This document shows, in pieces, positions 1 through 8,287 of a DNA stretch of 64,000 nt. This DNA comes from Candidatus Barnesiella excrementavium (GTDB lineage Bacteria > Bacteroidota > Bacteroidia > Bacteroidales > Barnesiellaceae): NCBI GenBank assembly GCA_019115485.1, contig DXDM01000022.1, positions 16,182-80,181 of the forward strand. Direction: 5' to 3'. Below the pieces are notes generated by a model. It was not told the origin of the DNA. It searched no databases and saw nothing but the letters and a program-made list of their open reading frames with translations. Numbering within the stretch: the stretch's first letter is position 1; every line of letters begins with the position of its first letter. The translations under genes and the position numbers were made by a program.

Positions 1-1422
1 TGGAAGGTGTTCGAGTCGGAGCCTATGGCACAGGGTGGTTGCATCTGGGACTGGGTGGACCAGTCGTTCCGCGAGGTCGATGCCCAGGGACGCTGGTATT
101 GGAGCTACGGCGGTGACTACGGGCCCGAGGGAATCCCTTCGTTCGGCAGCTTCTGCTGCAACGGTCTGGTCAATGCCGCTCGCGAACCGCACCCCCATCT
201 CCTGGCTGTCAAGCATGTGTACCAATATATCAAGTCGACCCTCACCGATGCCGGTAACCTCACCGTCACGGTGAAGAACTGGCACGACTTTACCGACCTC
301 GATGCTTATACCCTGCATTGGAATGTCACGGCCGACAACGGTACTGTCGTGGCGCAGGGCGAGCGGGTGACCGCCTGCGCTCCGCACGAGACGGTAGCGA
401 TTACGCTGGGGGCGGTGAAACTGCCCCGCGACGCCCGGGAGGTCTACCTGAACCTCAGCTGGACTCCCAACCAGGCCACGGCATTCATCAAGACTACTGA
501 CGAGGTGGCCTACGACCAGTTTGTGCTCGAAGCCAATCCCCGATACGAGGCGAAGGTAAATCTGCCCTCGGGCCGGTCGTTGAAACGCGACGGCTATACG
601 TGGAGTAACGATCGGGTATCGGCCTCCGTTTCGCCCGAGACCGGCGCCTTGGTATCATACACCTACGACGGCACCGAGATGCTGGCCCGACCGCTGCTCA
701 TTTCGCTCTACCGGCCCTTGACCGAGAATGACAAGAAGGACAAGACCAGCGGTAAACTGTGGAAGAAGGCCGGCCTGTCGACGGTGTCGCAGCAGGTGAC
801 CTCGATCGAGCCGACCCGAAACGGTTTCGAGGTGGCCGTGTCGCTCACCAACGGCCAGGGGAAAACGATAGGAACGGGTAGCCTCTCCTACGTCATCGAC
901 CGCAAGGGAGTGTTGACGGTGAATACCGTATTCATGCCCGACACTACGGTGGTGAAATCGTTGCCGCGTGTGGGGCTGACCTTCGGCATGCCGGCCGGGA
1001 ACTGCCGTCGGGTGACCTATCTGGGACGGGGCGACATGGAGACCTACGTCGACCGTCTTGCCGGCAAGATTGCCATCTACGAGACCAGCCCCGACGAAAT
1101 GTTCCACTGCTACGTTGTGCCTCAGGCCACCGGCAACCGCACCGATACCCGTTGGGCTACGTTGTGCGACGAGGCCGGTAACGGTTGGAAGGTCACGGCC
1201 GACAACCCCTTCCAGTTTAGCGCCCTGCCATACTCCGATGCCTGTATCGACGCCGCTACCCACGTGAACGAACTGCAACCCGACGGCACGGTCACCGTAC
1301 ACCTCGATGCCGCCCAGACCGGTGTGGGTACAGCCACTTGTGGCCCCGGTGTACTGCCGGCCTATTGGTTGCCGCTCGACACCTATCGCTTCGGGTTTAC
1401 CTTTGTACCTGTTGTGAAATAA
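1..1422 (+). CDS. Beta-galactosidase, GH2 family (3' part; 5' end outside window)
   Basis: This is the C-terminal 473 residues of a LacZ-type glycoside hydrolase family 2 beta-galactosidase, which hydrolyses terminal beta-galactosides. The reading frame is open from base 1, so the internal GTG at 7 is not a start. The first residues carry the GG(C)IWDWVDQ motif found late in the TIM-barrel catalytic domain. Next comes a beta-sandwich (about residues 75-175, with E-H-P-H-P-like hinge text 'REPHPHLLAVKHVYQ'), and then the beta-galactosidase small-chain domain (about 190-470) with the G-R-G-D-M-E-T-Y-x-D-R and PQATGNRTDTRW motifs. The catalytic glutamates lie upstream, outside the window. A strong terminator follows 40 bases after the stop. 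The family is clear. The natural substrate (lactose or a host or plant galactoside) and any signal peptide cannot be judged from this fragment. Confidence 0.93.
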   Translation, partial: WKVFESEPMAQGGCIWDWVDQSFREVDAQGRWYWSYGGDYGPEGIPSFGSFCCNGLVNAAREPHPHLLAVKHVYQYIKSTLTDAGNLTVTVKNWHDFTDLDAYTLHWNVTADNGTVVAQGERVTACAPHETVAITLGAVKLPRDAREVYLNLSWTPNQATAFIKTTDEVAYDQFVLEANPRYEAKVNLPSGRSLKRDGYTWSNDRVSASVSPETGALVSYTYDGTEMLARPLLISLYRPLTENDKKDKTSGKLWKKAGLSTVSQQVTSIEPTRNGFEVAVSLTNGQGKTIGTGSLSYVIDRKGVLTVNTVFMPDTTVVKSLPRVGLTFGMPAGNCRRVTYLGRGDMETYVDRLAGKIAIYETSPDEMFHCYVVPQATGNRTDTRWATLCDEAGNGWKVTADNPFQFSALPYSDACIDAATHVNELQPDGTVTVHLDAAQTGVGTATCGPGVLPAYWLPLDTYRFGFTFVPVVK

Positions 1423-1460
1423 GAACCAGATACATGAGTGGCGCAGAGCCACGCATCACA

Positions 1461-1499
1461 CCGCCCCGGGAGAGAGAGGTCTCCCGGGGCGGCTCTTTT
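1461..1499 (+). terminator. Intrinsic terminator of the beta-galactosidase gene
   Basis: A perfect 13-bp GC-rich stem (1461-1473 with 1480-1492) has a 6-base loop and is followed by CTCTTTT. It sits 38 bases after the GH2 stop codon. Confidence 0.88.
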
Positions 1500-1644
1500 C
1501 AAAGGGGTGGTGTGGAAAGGATAGGGCAGGATAGGGGATATCATTTGGTTGTAGACGTAAAAACAGGAAGGTTGGTAAATCTTTTATAAGTAGCGAGTTA
1601 CCTGAAAAACGATAATTTTTTTGACGAAAAAAAACGAAATATGC

Positions 1645-1675
1645 TTGTGTGGTTGAAAAAAACGACTTATCTTTG
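1645..1675 (+). promoter_or_regulatory. Bacteroidetes-type promoter of tRNA-Ala
   Basis: TTG at 1645-1647, a 20-base spacer, then TATCTTTG at 1668-1675, a full match to the -33/-7 consensus of the phylum. The tRNA begins 18 bases downstream. Confidence 0.8.
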
Positions 1676-1693
1676 CAGCGCAAATCAGCAGAA

Positions 1694-1767
1694 GGGGTAT
1701 TAGCTCATCTGGCTAGAGCGCGACACTGGCAGTGTCGAGGTGAGCGGTTCGAGTCCGCTATACTCCA
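1694..1767 (+). tRNA. tRNA-Ala (GGC)
   Basis: A 74-nt cloverleaf. The acceptor GGGGTAT pairs with ATACTCC (one G-U). The anticodon stem CGACA/TGTCG encloses loop CTGGCAG, giving anticodon GGC, which reads GCC and GCU. The T arm is AGCGG-TTCGAGT-CCGCT and the discriminator base is A. CCA is not encoded. The gene stands alone between its own promoter and terminator. Confidence 0.96.
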
Positions 1768-1791
1768 CATTCCAATATCATTTGAGTTTAT

Positions 1792-1828
1792 AAAAAAGAG
1801 TTTCTTCCATGTGGAGAAACTCTTTTTT
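1792..1828 (+). terminator. Intrinsic terminator of tRNA-Ala
   Basis: A 14-bp stem (1792-1805 with 1815-1828), A-rich on the 5' side and ending in six Ts, with a 9-base loop. It lies 25 bases after the tRNA. Confidence 0.85.
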
Positions 1829-1866
1829 ATTTATCGGTTCAGTGGGTATTAGGGGGGGGAGGTGTG

Positions 1867-1909
1867 AAAAACAGAAGCGGCAAGAACTTCAAGTTCTTGC
1901 CGCTTCTGT
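1867..1909 (-). terminator. Intrinsic terminator of the tRNA-Asp/tRNA-His unit
   Basis: A nearly complete palindrome of 39 bases (1871-1909; 19-bp arms around one central base), followed on the minus strand by TTTTC. It starts right at the 3' end of tRNA-His. Confidence 0.85.
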
Positions 1910-1911
1910 GG

Positions 1912-1986
1912 GGTGCTAGATGGGACTCGAACCCACGACCCTCGGAACCACAATCCGATGCTCTAACCAACTGAGCTACAGGCACC
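1912..1986 (-). tRNA. tRNA-His (GTG)
   Basis: A cloverleaf on the minus strand. The extra 5' G (-1, base 1986) faces C73, as expected for tRNA-His. Anticodon stem TCGGA/TCCGA has loop TTGTGGT, giving anticodon GTG. The T arm is GTGGG-TTCGAGT-CCCAT. The acceptor GTGCCTG against CTAGCAC has two non-pairs (5-68 C/A and 6-67 T/T), which is unusual. It lies 38 bases downstream of tRNA-Asp in the same transcript. Confidence 0.92.
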
Positions 1987-2024
1987 ATGTTCTGTTTTCA
2001 ACAACCGAGTTTCCTCGTTTTTAC

Positions 2025-2101
2025 TGGCGGTGCGGACGGGACTCGAACCCGCGACCCCATGCGTGACAGGCATGTATTCTAACCAGCTGAACTACCGCAC
2101 C
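2025..2101 (-). tRNA. tRNA-Asp (GTC), CCA encoded
   Basis: A perfect acceptor GGTGCGG/CCGCACC, discriminator G, and an encoded CCA (2025-2027). Anticodon stem ATGCG-type arms enclose loop CTGTCAC, giving anticodon GTC. It is the first gene of the two-tRNA minus-strand unit. Confidence 0.96.
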
Positions 2102-2119
2102 AGTTTGGTTTTGCGACGG

Positions 2120-2150
2120 CAAAGATAGGTCATTTTTTATTCCTGTACAA
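2120..2150 (-). promoter_or_regulatory. Promoter of the tRNA-Asp/tRNA-His unit
   Basis: On the minus strand TTG (2150-2148), 20 bases, then TATCTTTG (2127-2120), ending 18 bases before tRNA-Asp. Spacing and both boxes match the phylum consensus. Confidence 0.8.
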
Positions 2151-2308
2151 CAAGTTTGGCAAGAAATTTTTCAAAAAATCATCTTCGATTTTTTATCCTG
2201 CACATAGCCAAATACTTACCTGTATAAACTTTTCCCGCTCTTTGGGTGTGGTCGTGTAGAATAGTTGTTCCTCAGACCGGTTGGTCTTGTCTTTGGCGTA
2301 AAGGGAGA

Positions 2309-2354
2309 GAAAACAAGTTGCCCGGATATGCTCGACAAGCACACCCGGGCAACT
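2309..2354 (-). terminator. Intrinsic terminator of the T9SS cargo gene
   Basis: Ten-bp arms (2345-2354 and 2316-2325) with a 19-base loop, followed on the minus strand by TTGTTTTC. It lies 55 bases beyond the stop codon at 2409. Confidence 0.75.
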
Positions 2355-2408
2355 GCTGGATTGGTCAACGTGGAGGGAAATGTGTATTAGTTCTGTCCGG
2401 TTCGCGGT

Positions 2409-4694
2409 TTAGCGTACAATAACCTTGTGGGTTGTGCTGGTACCCGCTGTGGTTACTTGTAGCAGGTAGATACCGCGAGCCAGTTCGGTCGTCTCTATCG
2501 ATCCGTTTTCAGCGTTATATTGACCGAGGTACAGGCCCGAAGCCGAATAGAGCGAGATTTGTTGCAACCCTTCGGCCGATACGTGTATGCGGTGGTTCGA
2601 TTGGGTAATCGATACGGTCTGCACGTCGGCTCCGTCGATACCCGATTGATCTTTGACGAGCACCGACAGGGGAATGTATTTGTCGGCGGCACCGCGGGAG
2701 GCGAGTTTCACATAGGCTTCGTGTACCCCCGTGTTGTTGCTGTTGAAGGTCACGGTAAATGAGCCTCCTTCGGCGGGGAGCGATTGGGTCGAGAGTTTGA
2801 ATTTGCTGGGGTTGGCTCCACCGAGCGACAACTTGATGGTCTCGCTAAGGTTCTTGCCGGTAATCGTGATTTTACCGCTTGTCTGGTCTTTGCTCGGCGA
2901 GGCTATCATCGTCACTTGTGTTGAGTCGCTCTTTATTTCGGGCAGGTCGGTACGGCCCCAACCGATGTCGTCGAGGTAGTAGGTCACGGCATTTTCATTA
3001 CCCCACAAGCCGGTATATTTGAAGGCCATGAAGAAAACGTCCGGGATATCCTGTCCTTCCAGATTTACGTGAATCTCGTTCCATTCGCCGTTCTGGTCGG
3101 GAGTGTCGGGGATACCTACCTCGATGGGTTGGAAGTAGATGGGTTCGCCGGGTATGGTATCGATGTAGTAAAGTTCCAGCTTTGTGGGGCAGTTCTCGAA
3201 GAAATTCTCGGCCATCACCCGGAAGGTAAAGGTCTTACCCTCGGTTTTATAACTTAGAGGAGGTGTGACGAGCCACATCTCGACAGATTCCTGACTTGAA
3301 ACCTGGCTCATGTAACCGGTAGCTTTGGCCATCTTTTCTCCATCGAGTTCATAGCCCCACCAGGGACGTTCTCCCTGGGGCGTTACGCTTTGCCAACCCT
3401 CGACTTGAAGGGTTTTGTTTTTAACCGCTCCGTCGAAAGTCTCGAACAGTTGGGCGCGCGGGTTGCTCATGTCCCAGTTGAATACGCGGTTCAGCGGCTC
3501 TTCTACCGGGGTGTCACCCTCGGTGGCCGTGCCGTTGAGGTCGACCACGACCTCCTGACCTTCGAGGGTGGTAAAGTGAATTTTCGAGTGGTATTCACCA
3601 GCAGCCTTGGGGGCAAAGGTAACGGTGACTGCGTTGGAGATATTCTTGACGAACAGGGTGTTTTTGATTGTGAAAGCTGCACCCTCAATATGCTCGACCG
3701 AGGCTCGTATGTCGTCGATGCAGTTCTGGCTCGACAGGGTAATCTTTTGGGTACTGGTCTCATCGGCTTTTGCCGTGAAGGCCGGAACGGTGGCCGGTGT
3801 GACCGTTATCGTGGGAGGATTGTCCGGGTCGATGCAATAGCCTTTCAGCGGGAAGGTTTGCGAGAGTTTATAATGTCCGGCACACTCGACGGTTACGGTT
3901 GCCGTGTGACGTCCGATAACGGTAGGTGCATAGGTGAATACCACCTCTTGCGTTGGCTCGGTGGTCGATGTCACCGAGGCGCTGAAATATTGGGCATCTT
4001 TGCCTGTGATGGTGATGGTCACCGGCTGGTCAAGGTTGGCTTGCGTGAGGGTGACGGTGGGGTAGTCGACCGATTGGTTGAGGAGTCCCCGTAACTCGGT
4101 AAAGGAGGTGGGCGATACCGTCAAGGTGGGTTCGGTGGGAACAACGGGGTCGGTACCCTCGACCTTCTGGAAACTGAAATCGTCGAACAGTACAGAGGCA
4201 TTCTTGGCCACCATTACGTTGAAGTAAAAGCGGGTAGCCCCTTCGGGGAAGGTAGTCTCGACACTCTTTTCGGTCCAGGTGTCGGCGGTGAAGAAGTCGG
4301 TTTTCAGCTTGTCGCTGTCGTGTTTGAGCTCGCCGTCGCGCGGAGACTCCCAATAGCAGTTCAGCTTAACGTCGTTGCCGCTTTGCGAGGTCAGCACTTT
4401 GTATTTGATACGCAGGCGGTAGGTTGCTCCCGCCTCGAAGTTGCCGGTAATCTCTTGGCTCAAATAGCTTTCGTTTCGCGTGGCTTTGGTGACTTTCAGA
4501 GCCTGTTCACCCTCGACCTTGTCGGTAGTTTCGACAGCCAGGGTAATTCCTGTGGCACTCCATTCGTCGAAGGTGGTTCCAAAGAGGATGTTGGAAGAGG
4601 AGTCTTCGAATCCCGGATTGAACAACATTTCGTCGGCCGCCAAAGCACTGGTTGCCAGCAGCCAGAGGGGGAGGAGCAGTAATAATTTTTTCAT
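2409..4694 (-). CDS. Secreted multidomain protein with T9SS type A sorting domain
   Basis: A 761-residue exported protein with a clear signal peptide (MKKLLLLLPLWLLATSALA). In order it shows a CBM4/9-like jelly-roll module (about 22-180; 'NPGFEDSSS' start, 'VLFDDFSF' end), two Ig-like beta domains (about 190-395), a choice-of-anchor J-type jelly roll (about 400-580; ends 'YYLDDIGWG'), another Ig-like domain (about 585-685), and a C-terminal domain of about 70 residues ending 'LARGIYLLQVTTAGTSTTHKVIVR-like', the pattern of the type IX secretion sorting signal. It should therefore cross the outer membrane by T9SS and be released or anchored at the surface. No catalytic domain is visible, so carbohydrate or protein binding is the likely role. 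It is a monocistronic minus-strand gene with its own terminator. Confidence 0.82.
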   Translation of the reverse strand: MKKLLLLLPLWLLATSALAADEMLFNPGFEDSSSNILFGTTFDEWSATGITLAVETTDKVEGEQALKVTKATRNESYLSQEITGNFEAGATYRLRIKYKVLTSQSGNDVKLNCYWESPRDGELKHDSDKLKTDFFTADTWTEKSVETTFPEGATRFYFNVMVAKNASVLFDDFSFQKVEGTDPVVPTEPTLTVSPTSFTELRGLLNQSVDYPTVTLTQANLDQPVTITITGKDAQYFSASVTSTTEPTQEVVFTYAPTVIGRHTATVTVECAGHYKLSQTFPLKGYCIDPDNPPTITVTPATVPAFTAKADETSTQKITLSSQNCIDDIRASVEHIEGAAFTIKNTLFVKNISNAVTVTFAPKAAGEYHSKIHFTTLEGQEVVVDLNGTATEGDTPVEEPLNRVFNWDMSNPRAQLFETFDGAVKNKTLQVEGWQSVTPQGERPWWGYELDGEKMAKATGYMSQVSSQESVEMWLVTPPLSYKTEGKTFTFRVMAENFFENCPTKLELYYIDTIPGEPIYFQPIEVGIPDTPDQNGEWNEIHVNLEGQDIPDVFFMAFKYTGLWGNENAVTYYLDDIGWGRTDLPEIKSDSTQVTMIASPSKDQTSGKITITGKNLSETIKLSLGGANPSKFKLSTQSLPAEGGSFTVTFNSNNTGVHEAYVKLASRGAADKYIPLSVLVKDQSGIDGADVQTVSITQSNHRIHVSAEGLQQISLYSASGLYLGQYNAENGSIETTELARGIYLLQVTTAGTSTTHKVIVR

Positions 4695-5075
4695 AAAAAA
4701 TGGGTGTTAAAGGTATAGAAGAGCCTGATGTCTCGGGTTCCTCCATACGGTTAAAAAATAGAATATAGATGGTTTTATTTGGCGATGTGTGCGTGGGGCA
4801 GGACTTCGGTTTTTACGGAGCTGATATCCCCTTGGGTGGTGTAGATTTTTTGCATAAAAAGTGAGTTATACGATTAACTATTAACTATATTTTTCTCTTG
4901 GAGGGATAAATATAAAATGCACTTTTGCGAAAAACCGCAAAAGCGATATGACTTTTATTGTTTTTTAACGTATAAAATAGTTTAAAAATATTGAATTTTT
5001 AGTATGTGAAAAGAGGTGAATTTGCTTTGTTAATCGGGTATTTAGTGGGGTAACAAATTGTTTTTCCTTCGGTTG
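4695..5075. other. Intergenic region with an inverted repeat
   Basis: An AT-rich stretch of 381 bases between the AraC gene stop and the T9SS cargo start, both on the minus strand. I see no gene. It must hold the cargo gene's promoter and leader. A perfect 8-bp inverted repeat, CTTTTGCG (4922-4929) and CGCAAAAG (4936-4943), could be an operator. No TAnnTTTG box with good spacing was found. Confidence 0.4.
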
Positions 5076-5966
5076 CTATTTTCCTCTGGCTCCGTTGCGA
5101 TATTGTTGGGGAGAGACTCCCGTGTTGGCTTTGAAGAATTTGCCGAAAGCCGACTGGTCCGAGAAGTTCAGTTCGTCGGCAATTGCCTGTATGGGAAGGT
5201 CGGTGTGAAGCAGCAGGCGGCAGGCTTCGGCATGAAGCAGTCCGGTGATGAAGTAGGCGGCTGTCTTGCCGGTGGTCTTGCGAATGATGCGCGATAGGTA
5301 GGAGGGCGAAATTGAAAGGCTGTGGGCGAAAAACCCGATGTAGTGCTTCTGCTTGTAGTGGGTGATGAGGAGCCCGATGAACTGTTGGAACAGCTGTTCG
5401 GAGTGGCTGAGAGTGGCGTGGGTATGGGCGCGGAGGGTAATCGGTTCGAGGGTTTGCAACAGAACGACGTGCAGCAGGTGGTGCAGAATGTCCTCCTGAT
5501 AGGGACTCGGGTGCACGATGTGGCGGGCGATTTGTTGCAGGTCGGCAGCCAGCGTCTCGGCCATTTCGTGATGCAGGTGCAGTATGGGCGACTGGGTTTG
5601 GCAGAAGAAGAGCGGGTATTGCCGGTAGGCGGGATCGGTGGCCAGCAGCCGTTCAAACAGCGTGCGTTCGCACAACAGGTGCAGCGCCTTGAAATCGGGG
5701 CTTTGCCGGGTGAGCGAGACCAGCAGGCTGGGCCAGAAGAGCAGCATGTCGTCGGTGGTTACTGTCTGCTCCCGATAGTTCAGCGAGAAGGTGGCCGAGC
5801 CCTGTCGCATCAGCATCACCGAGAAGATATCGGCAAAGACCGGCGGTATGGTATCGATGTTCACCAGTCGGCTGTTCATCTCGAAACAGGCCAGACTATT
5901 TTTGTATACTTCTTTTATTTGATGATAATCTGTCAGTTCGCTCAGCCGTATAATGCGTTCCTTCAT
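5076..5966 (-). CDS. AraC family transcriptional regulator
   Basis: A 296-residue DNA-binding regulator. The N-terminal two thirds resemble the cupin-like sensing part of AraC proteins. The last 100 residues carry the two helix-turn-helix units ('ISPSYLSRIIRKTTGKTAAYFI' and 'IQAIADELNFSDQSAFGKFFKANTGVSPQQYR'). The frame is open further upstream to 6038, but the ATG at 5966 (MKERIIRLSEL) gives the usual length for the family. It is divergent from the S15 hydrolase at 6122, with about 155 bases between, an arrangement that suggests it may control that hydrolase, itself, or the T9SS gene downstream. The effector is unknown. Confidence 0.88.
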   Translation of the reverse strand: MKERIIRLSELTDYHQIKEVYKNSLACFEMNSRLVNIDTIPPVFADIFSVMLMRQGSATFSLNYREQTVTTDDMLLFWPSLLVSLTRQSPDFKALHLLCERTLFERLLATDPAYRQYPLFFCQTQSPILHLHHEMAETLAADLQQIARHIVHPSPYQEDILHHLLHVVLLQTLEPITLRAHTHATLSHSEQLFQQFIGLLITHYKQKHYIGFFAHSLSISPSYLSRIIRKTTGKTAAYFITGLLHAEACRLLLHTDLPIQAIADELNFSDQSAFGKFFKANTGVSPQQYRNGARGK

Positions 5967-6121
5967 CGTTTTACAGCGATATGTTCCGGGTGGTAAAGAT
6001 AAGAAATGTTCAGTATTTAACCAATAGTGGCCTCTCATTTAACAAGACTCTCCGGGGGAGATTGCCGAACTTTGCACATACAAGAAGAGATATATGTATT
6101 AATCGATGAAAGGATAATGAT

Positions 6122-8032
6122 ATGACAAGACAATGGATTTATGCAAGCGCTTTGTCGCTGATGGCCCTTTGCACGCAGTGCGGTGTGCCGACCCGTCAGG
6201 AGATTACCCTGCACGATGCGCAGGGATGTGAGATGAAGGTGCCGGTGCGCAAGGCGTTGCCGGTCGATGCACCGCGGGTGCGTTATCCGGGTTTCAAACC
6301 CGAGAAGTTGGTTTTAAAGGCCGGCAGTGTGCGGCGCGAGGGGGCCATGCCGTTGCCGTGCGATATTTTGCTCGAACGCGATGTGGCCATCAAATTGCGT
6401 GACGGGGTCACGATTTATGCCGATGTCTTCCGCCCTGTGGGCGATGAGGCTTGTCCGGCCATCTTGGCGTGGAGCCCCTACGGCAAGGAGATTGGCGGGC
6501 AGATGCTCGACGATGTACCCATGCGCTCGGGTGTGCCCTTGAATGCCACTTCGGGGTTGGAGAAGTTCGAGGGACCCGATCCCGCCTATTGGGTGGCCCA
6601 CGGGTATGCCATTGTCAATCCCGATAAGCGTGGTGCCTACATGTCGGAGGGTAATCTGCTCTATTGGGGGCACGAAGATGCCCTTGATGGTTGCGACGTA
6701 ATCGAGTGGATTGCTTCGCAGCCGTGGAGCAACGGCAAGGTGGGCATGTCGGGTAATTCGTGGCTCACCGTGTCGCAATGGTTCATTGCCGCCGAGCGTC
6801 CCGAGCATCTGGCTGCTATTGCCCCGTGGGAGGGATTCTGCGACCACTATCGTGAGTCGGGTACCCGGGGCGGCATACCGGCTCCCGAGTTTCCCGAGAT
6901 GATTGCCGAGACCTTTGCTTCGGCTCACGGCATGTTGGAAGACCAGCCACGCATGATTGTCGAGAAGCCTTTCATGTGCGACTACTGGGAGGACAAGGCC
7001 GCCCGGGTCGAGAATATCGAGATACCGGCCTACGTCGTGGCCAGCTATACCAATGCGGTGCACACTCACGGCTCCTTTGCTGGATTTCGCCGCATGGCTT
7101 CGAAAGAGAAATGGTTGCGTGTACACAATACCAGCGAGTGGTTCGACTACTATACGCCCGAGAATGTGGAGGATTTACGCCGCTTCTTCGACCACTATCT
7201 GAAAGGTATCGACAACGGTTGGGAGCAGACGCCGCGGGTGCGCCTGTCGGTGTTGAATCCCGGAGGAACCGATATCGTGGGGCGTGCCGAGGAGGAGTTC
7301 CCGTTGGCCCGTACCCAGTATCGCAAACTTTACCTGTCGGCTGCCGACAGTGCCTTGTGCACCACCTTGCCCGACAGGCAGGCTGTGAGTGAGTACCAGT
7401 CGGACAGTGCCCGCCACGAGGTGACCTACCGCTATCGCATGGAGAAGCCTACCGAGCTGACCGGCTACATGAAGCTGCACCTGTGGGTATCGGCACCCGA
7501 CCACGATGATATGGATCTGGCCGTGCGGGTAGAAAAACTCTCGCGCGACGGTCAGCCGCTTCCCGACCGCATGGGCAATATCATTGCCGCTACCGGGTTG
7601 ATGCGGGTATCGATGCGCCAGTTGGACGAGACTCGCTCGACCGAGGCCGAACCCTACTACACCTTTACCACCGAGCAGAAGTTGAAGCCGGGTGAGATTG
7701 TTCCCGTCGAGATTGAGATATGGCCCATGGGGCTCTACTTCGACGAGGGCGAAATGCTGCAACTCACCGTAGGGGCCTATCAACCGGCCAATGCCGTCAT
7801 ACCTTTTGGGTCGGCTTCGATTTCGGTTCCGCGCGAGGGATATACCTTCATGCCGGGGCAGCCGGTCGAGATGATTACCGTGGGAGGCAATGCCACCCAG
7901 TGCGCCGACCCGACCGAGGTGGTCGTTTCGCCGGCCACTCACAATGCCGGGCGCCATTGCATCTACACCGGCGGGCCGTATGACAGCTATCTCTACGTGC
8001 CCGAAATCCCGACCGGTACACAAGCCGAATAG
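6122..8032 (+). CDS. CocE/NonD family hydrolase (peptidase S15-like)
   Basis: A 636-residue alpha/beta hydrolase of the X-Pro dipeptidyl-peptidase/cocaine-esterase superfamily, with a hydrophobic N-terminal signal ending near Cys17-Thr-Gln-Cys20. It is probably exported, and possibly a lipoprotein, although neither Cys has an ideal lipobox. The nucleophile Ser210 sits in V-G-M-S-G-N-S-W, and 'PWEGFCDHYRESGTRGG' follows as usual. A His (335, 'RVHNTSEWFDYY') and a C-terminal jelly-roll X-Pro domain (about 400-625) are present. Where the classical family has the catalytic Asp (G-W-Y-D), this protein reads S-Y-T-N311, so the acid residue may lie elsewhere or the enzyme may belong to a variant subfamily. 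Substrate (peptide or ester) is not predictable. It is divergent from an AraC regulator. Confidence 0.85.
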   Translation: MTRQWIYASALSLMALCTQCGVPTRQEITLHDAQGCEMKVPVRKALPVDAPRVRYPGFKPEKLVLKAGSVRREGAMPLPCDILLERDVAIKLRDGVTIYADVFRPVGDEACPAILAWSPYGKEIGGQMLDDVPMRSGVPLNATSGLEKFEGPDPAYWVAHGYAIVNPDKRGAYMSEGNLLYWGHEDALDGCDVIEWIASQPWSNGKVGMSGNSWLTVSQWFIAAERPEHLAAIAPWEGFCDHYRESGTRGGIPAPEFPEMIAETFASAHGMLEDQPRMIVEKPFMCDYWEDKAARVENIEIPAYVVASYTNAVHTHGSFAGFRRMASKEKWLRVHNTSEWFDYYTPENVEDLRRFFDHYLKGIDNGWEQTPRVRLSVLNPGGTDIVGRAEEEFPLARTQYRKLYLSAADSALCTTLPDRQAVSEYQSDSARHEVTYRYRMEKPTELTGYMKLHLWVSAPDHDDMDLAVRVEKLSRDGQPLPDRMGNIIAATGLMRVSMRQLDETRSTEAEPYYTFTTEQKLKPGEIVPVEIEIWPMGLYFDEGEMLQLTVGAYQPANAVIPFGSASISVPREGYTFMPGQPVEMITVGGNATQCADPTEVVVSPATHNAGRHCIYTGGPYDSYLYVPEIPTGTQAE

Positions 8033-8256
8033 GATCAATCATCATACACCCTCATATCATCGAAAGGGGAGGGGCATTTCATGGCAGTGGAACGTTTCTC
8101 CCCTTTGTCTGTTCAGGAGATGCGGCTCCCGAGTGTAGCCGCCGGGAAACTCTGCCCCCCTGCGGTTTATCCCTTTTGGGTGGGGCTGGCACGACCGTGA
8201 CGGACAAAAGGGTAGAGAATATGGCTTCCGATGGTTATAATCCCAGTTAAATTTTT
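8033..8256 (+). other. GC-rich intergenic stretch with several hairpins
   Basis: Unlike other spacers in the window this one is GC-rich and can fold repeatedly: AAAGGGGAG (8063-8071) with CTCCCCTTT (8098-8106), GCGGCT with AGCCGC around 8125-8145, and CCCTTTT (8171-8177) with AAAAGGG (8206-8212). There is no good ORF. It may be a structured 3' UTR or terminator of the hydrolase, or an unassigned RNA. It lies upstream of the apparent nadE promoter. Confidence 0.35.
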
Positions 8257-8264
8257 TACATTTG
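8257..8264 (+). promoter_or_regulatory. -7 box of the nadE promoter
   Basis: TACATTTG matches TAnnTTTG and lies 24 bases before the chosen ATG at 8288. It also argues against the upstream in-frame start at 8231. The -33 box is weak. Confidence 0.6.
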
Positions 8265-8287
8265 TCGACACTAACCCCCGAGAGGAT

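Noticed and set aside
8040..8225. Possible cobalamin riboswitch on the minus strand
   Set aside because: GGTCGTGCC and AAAAGGGA occur in the right order, but there is no B12 box (GGAGACCTGCC), other core pairs are missing, and no minus-strand gene follows.
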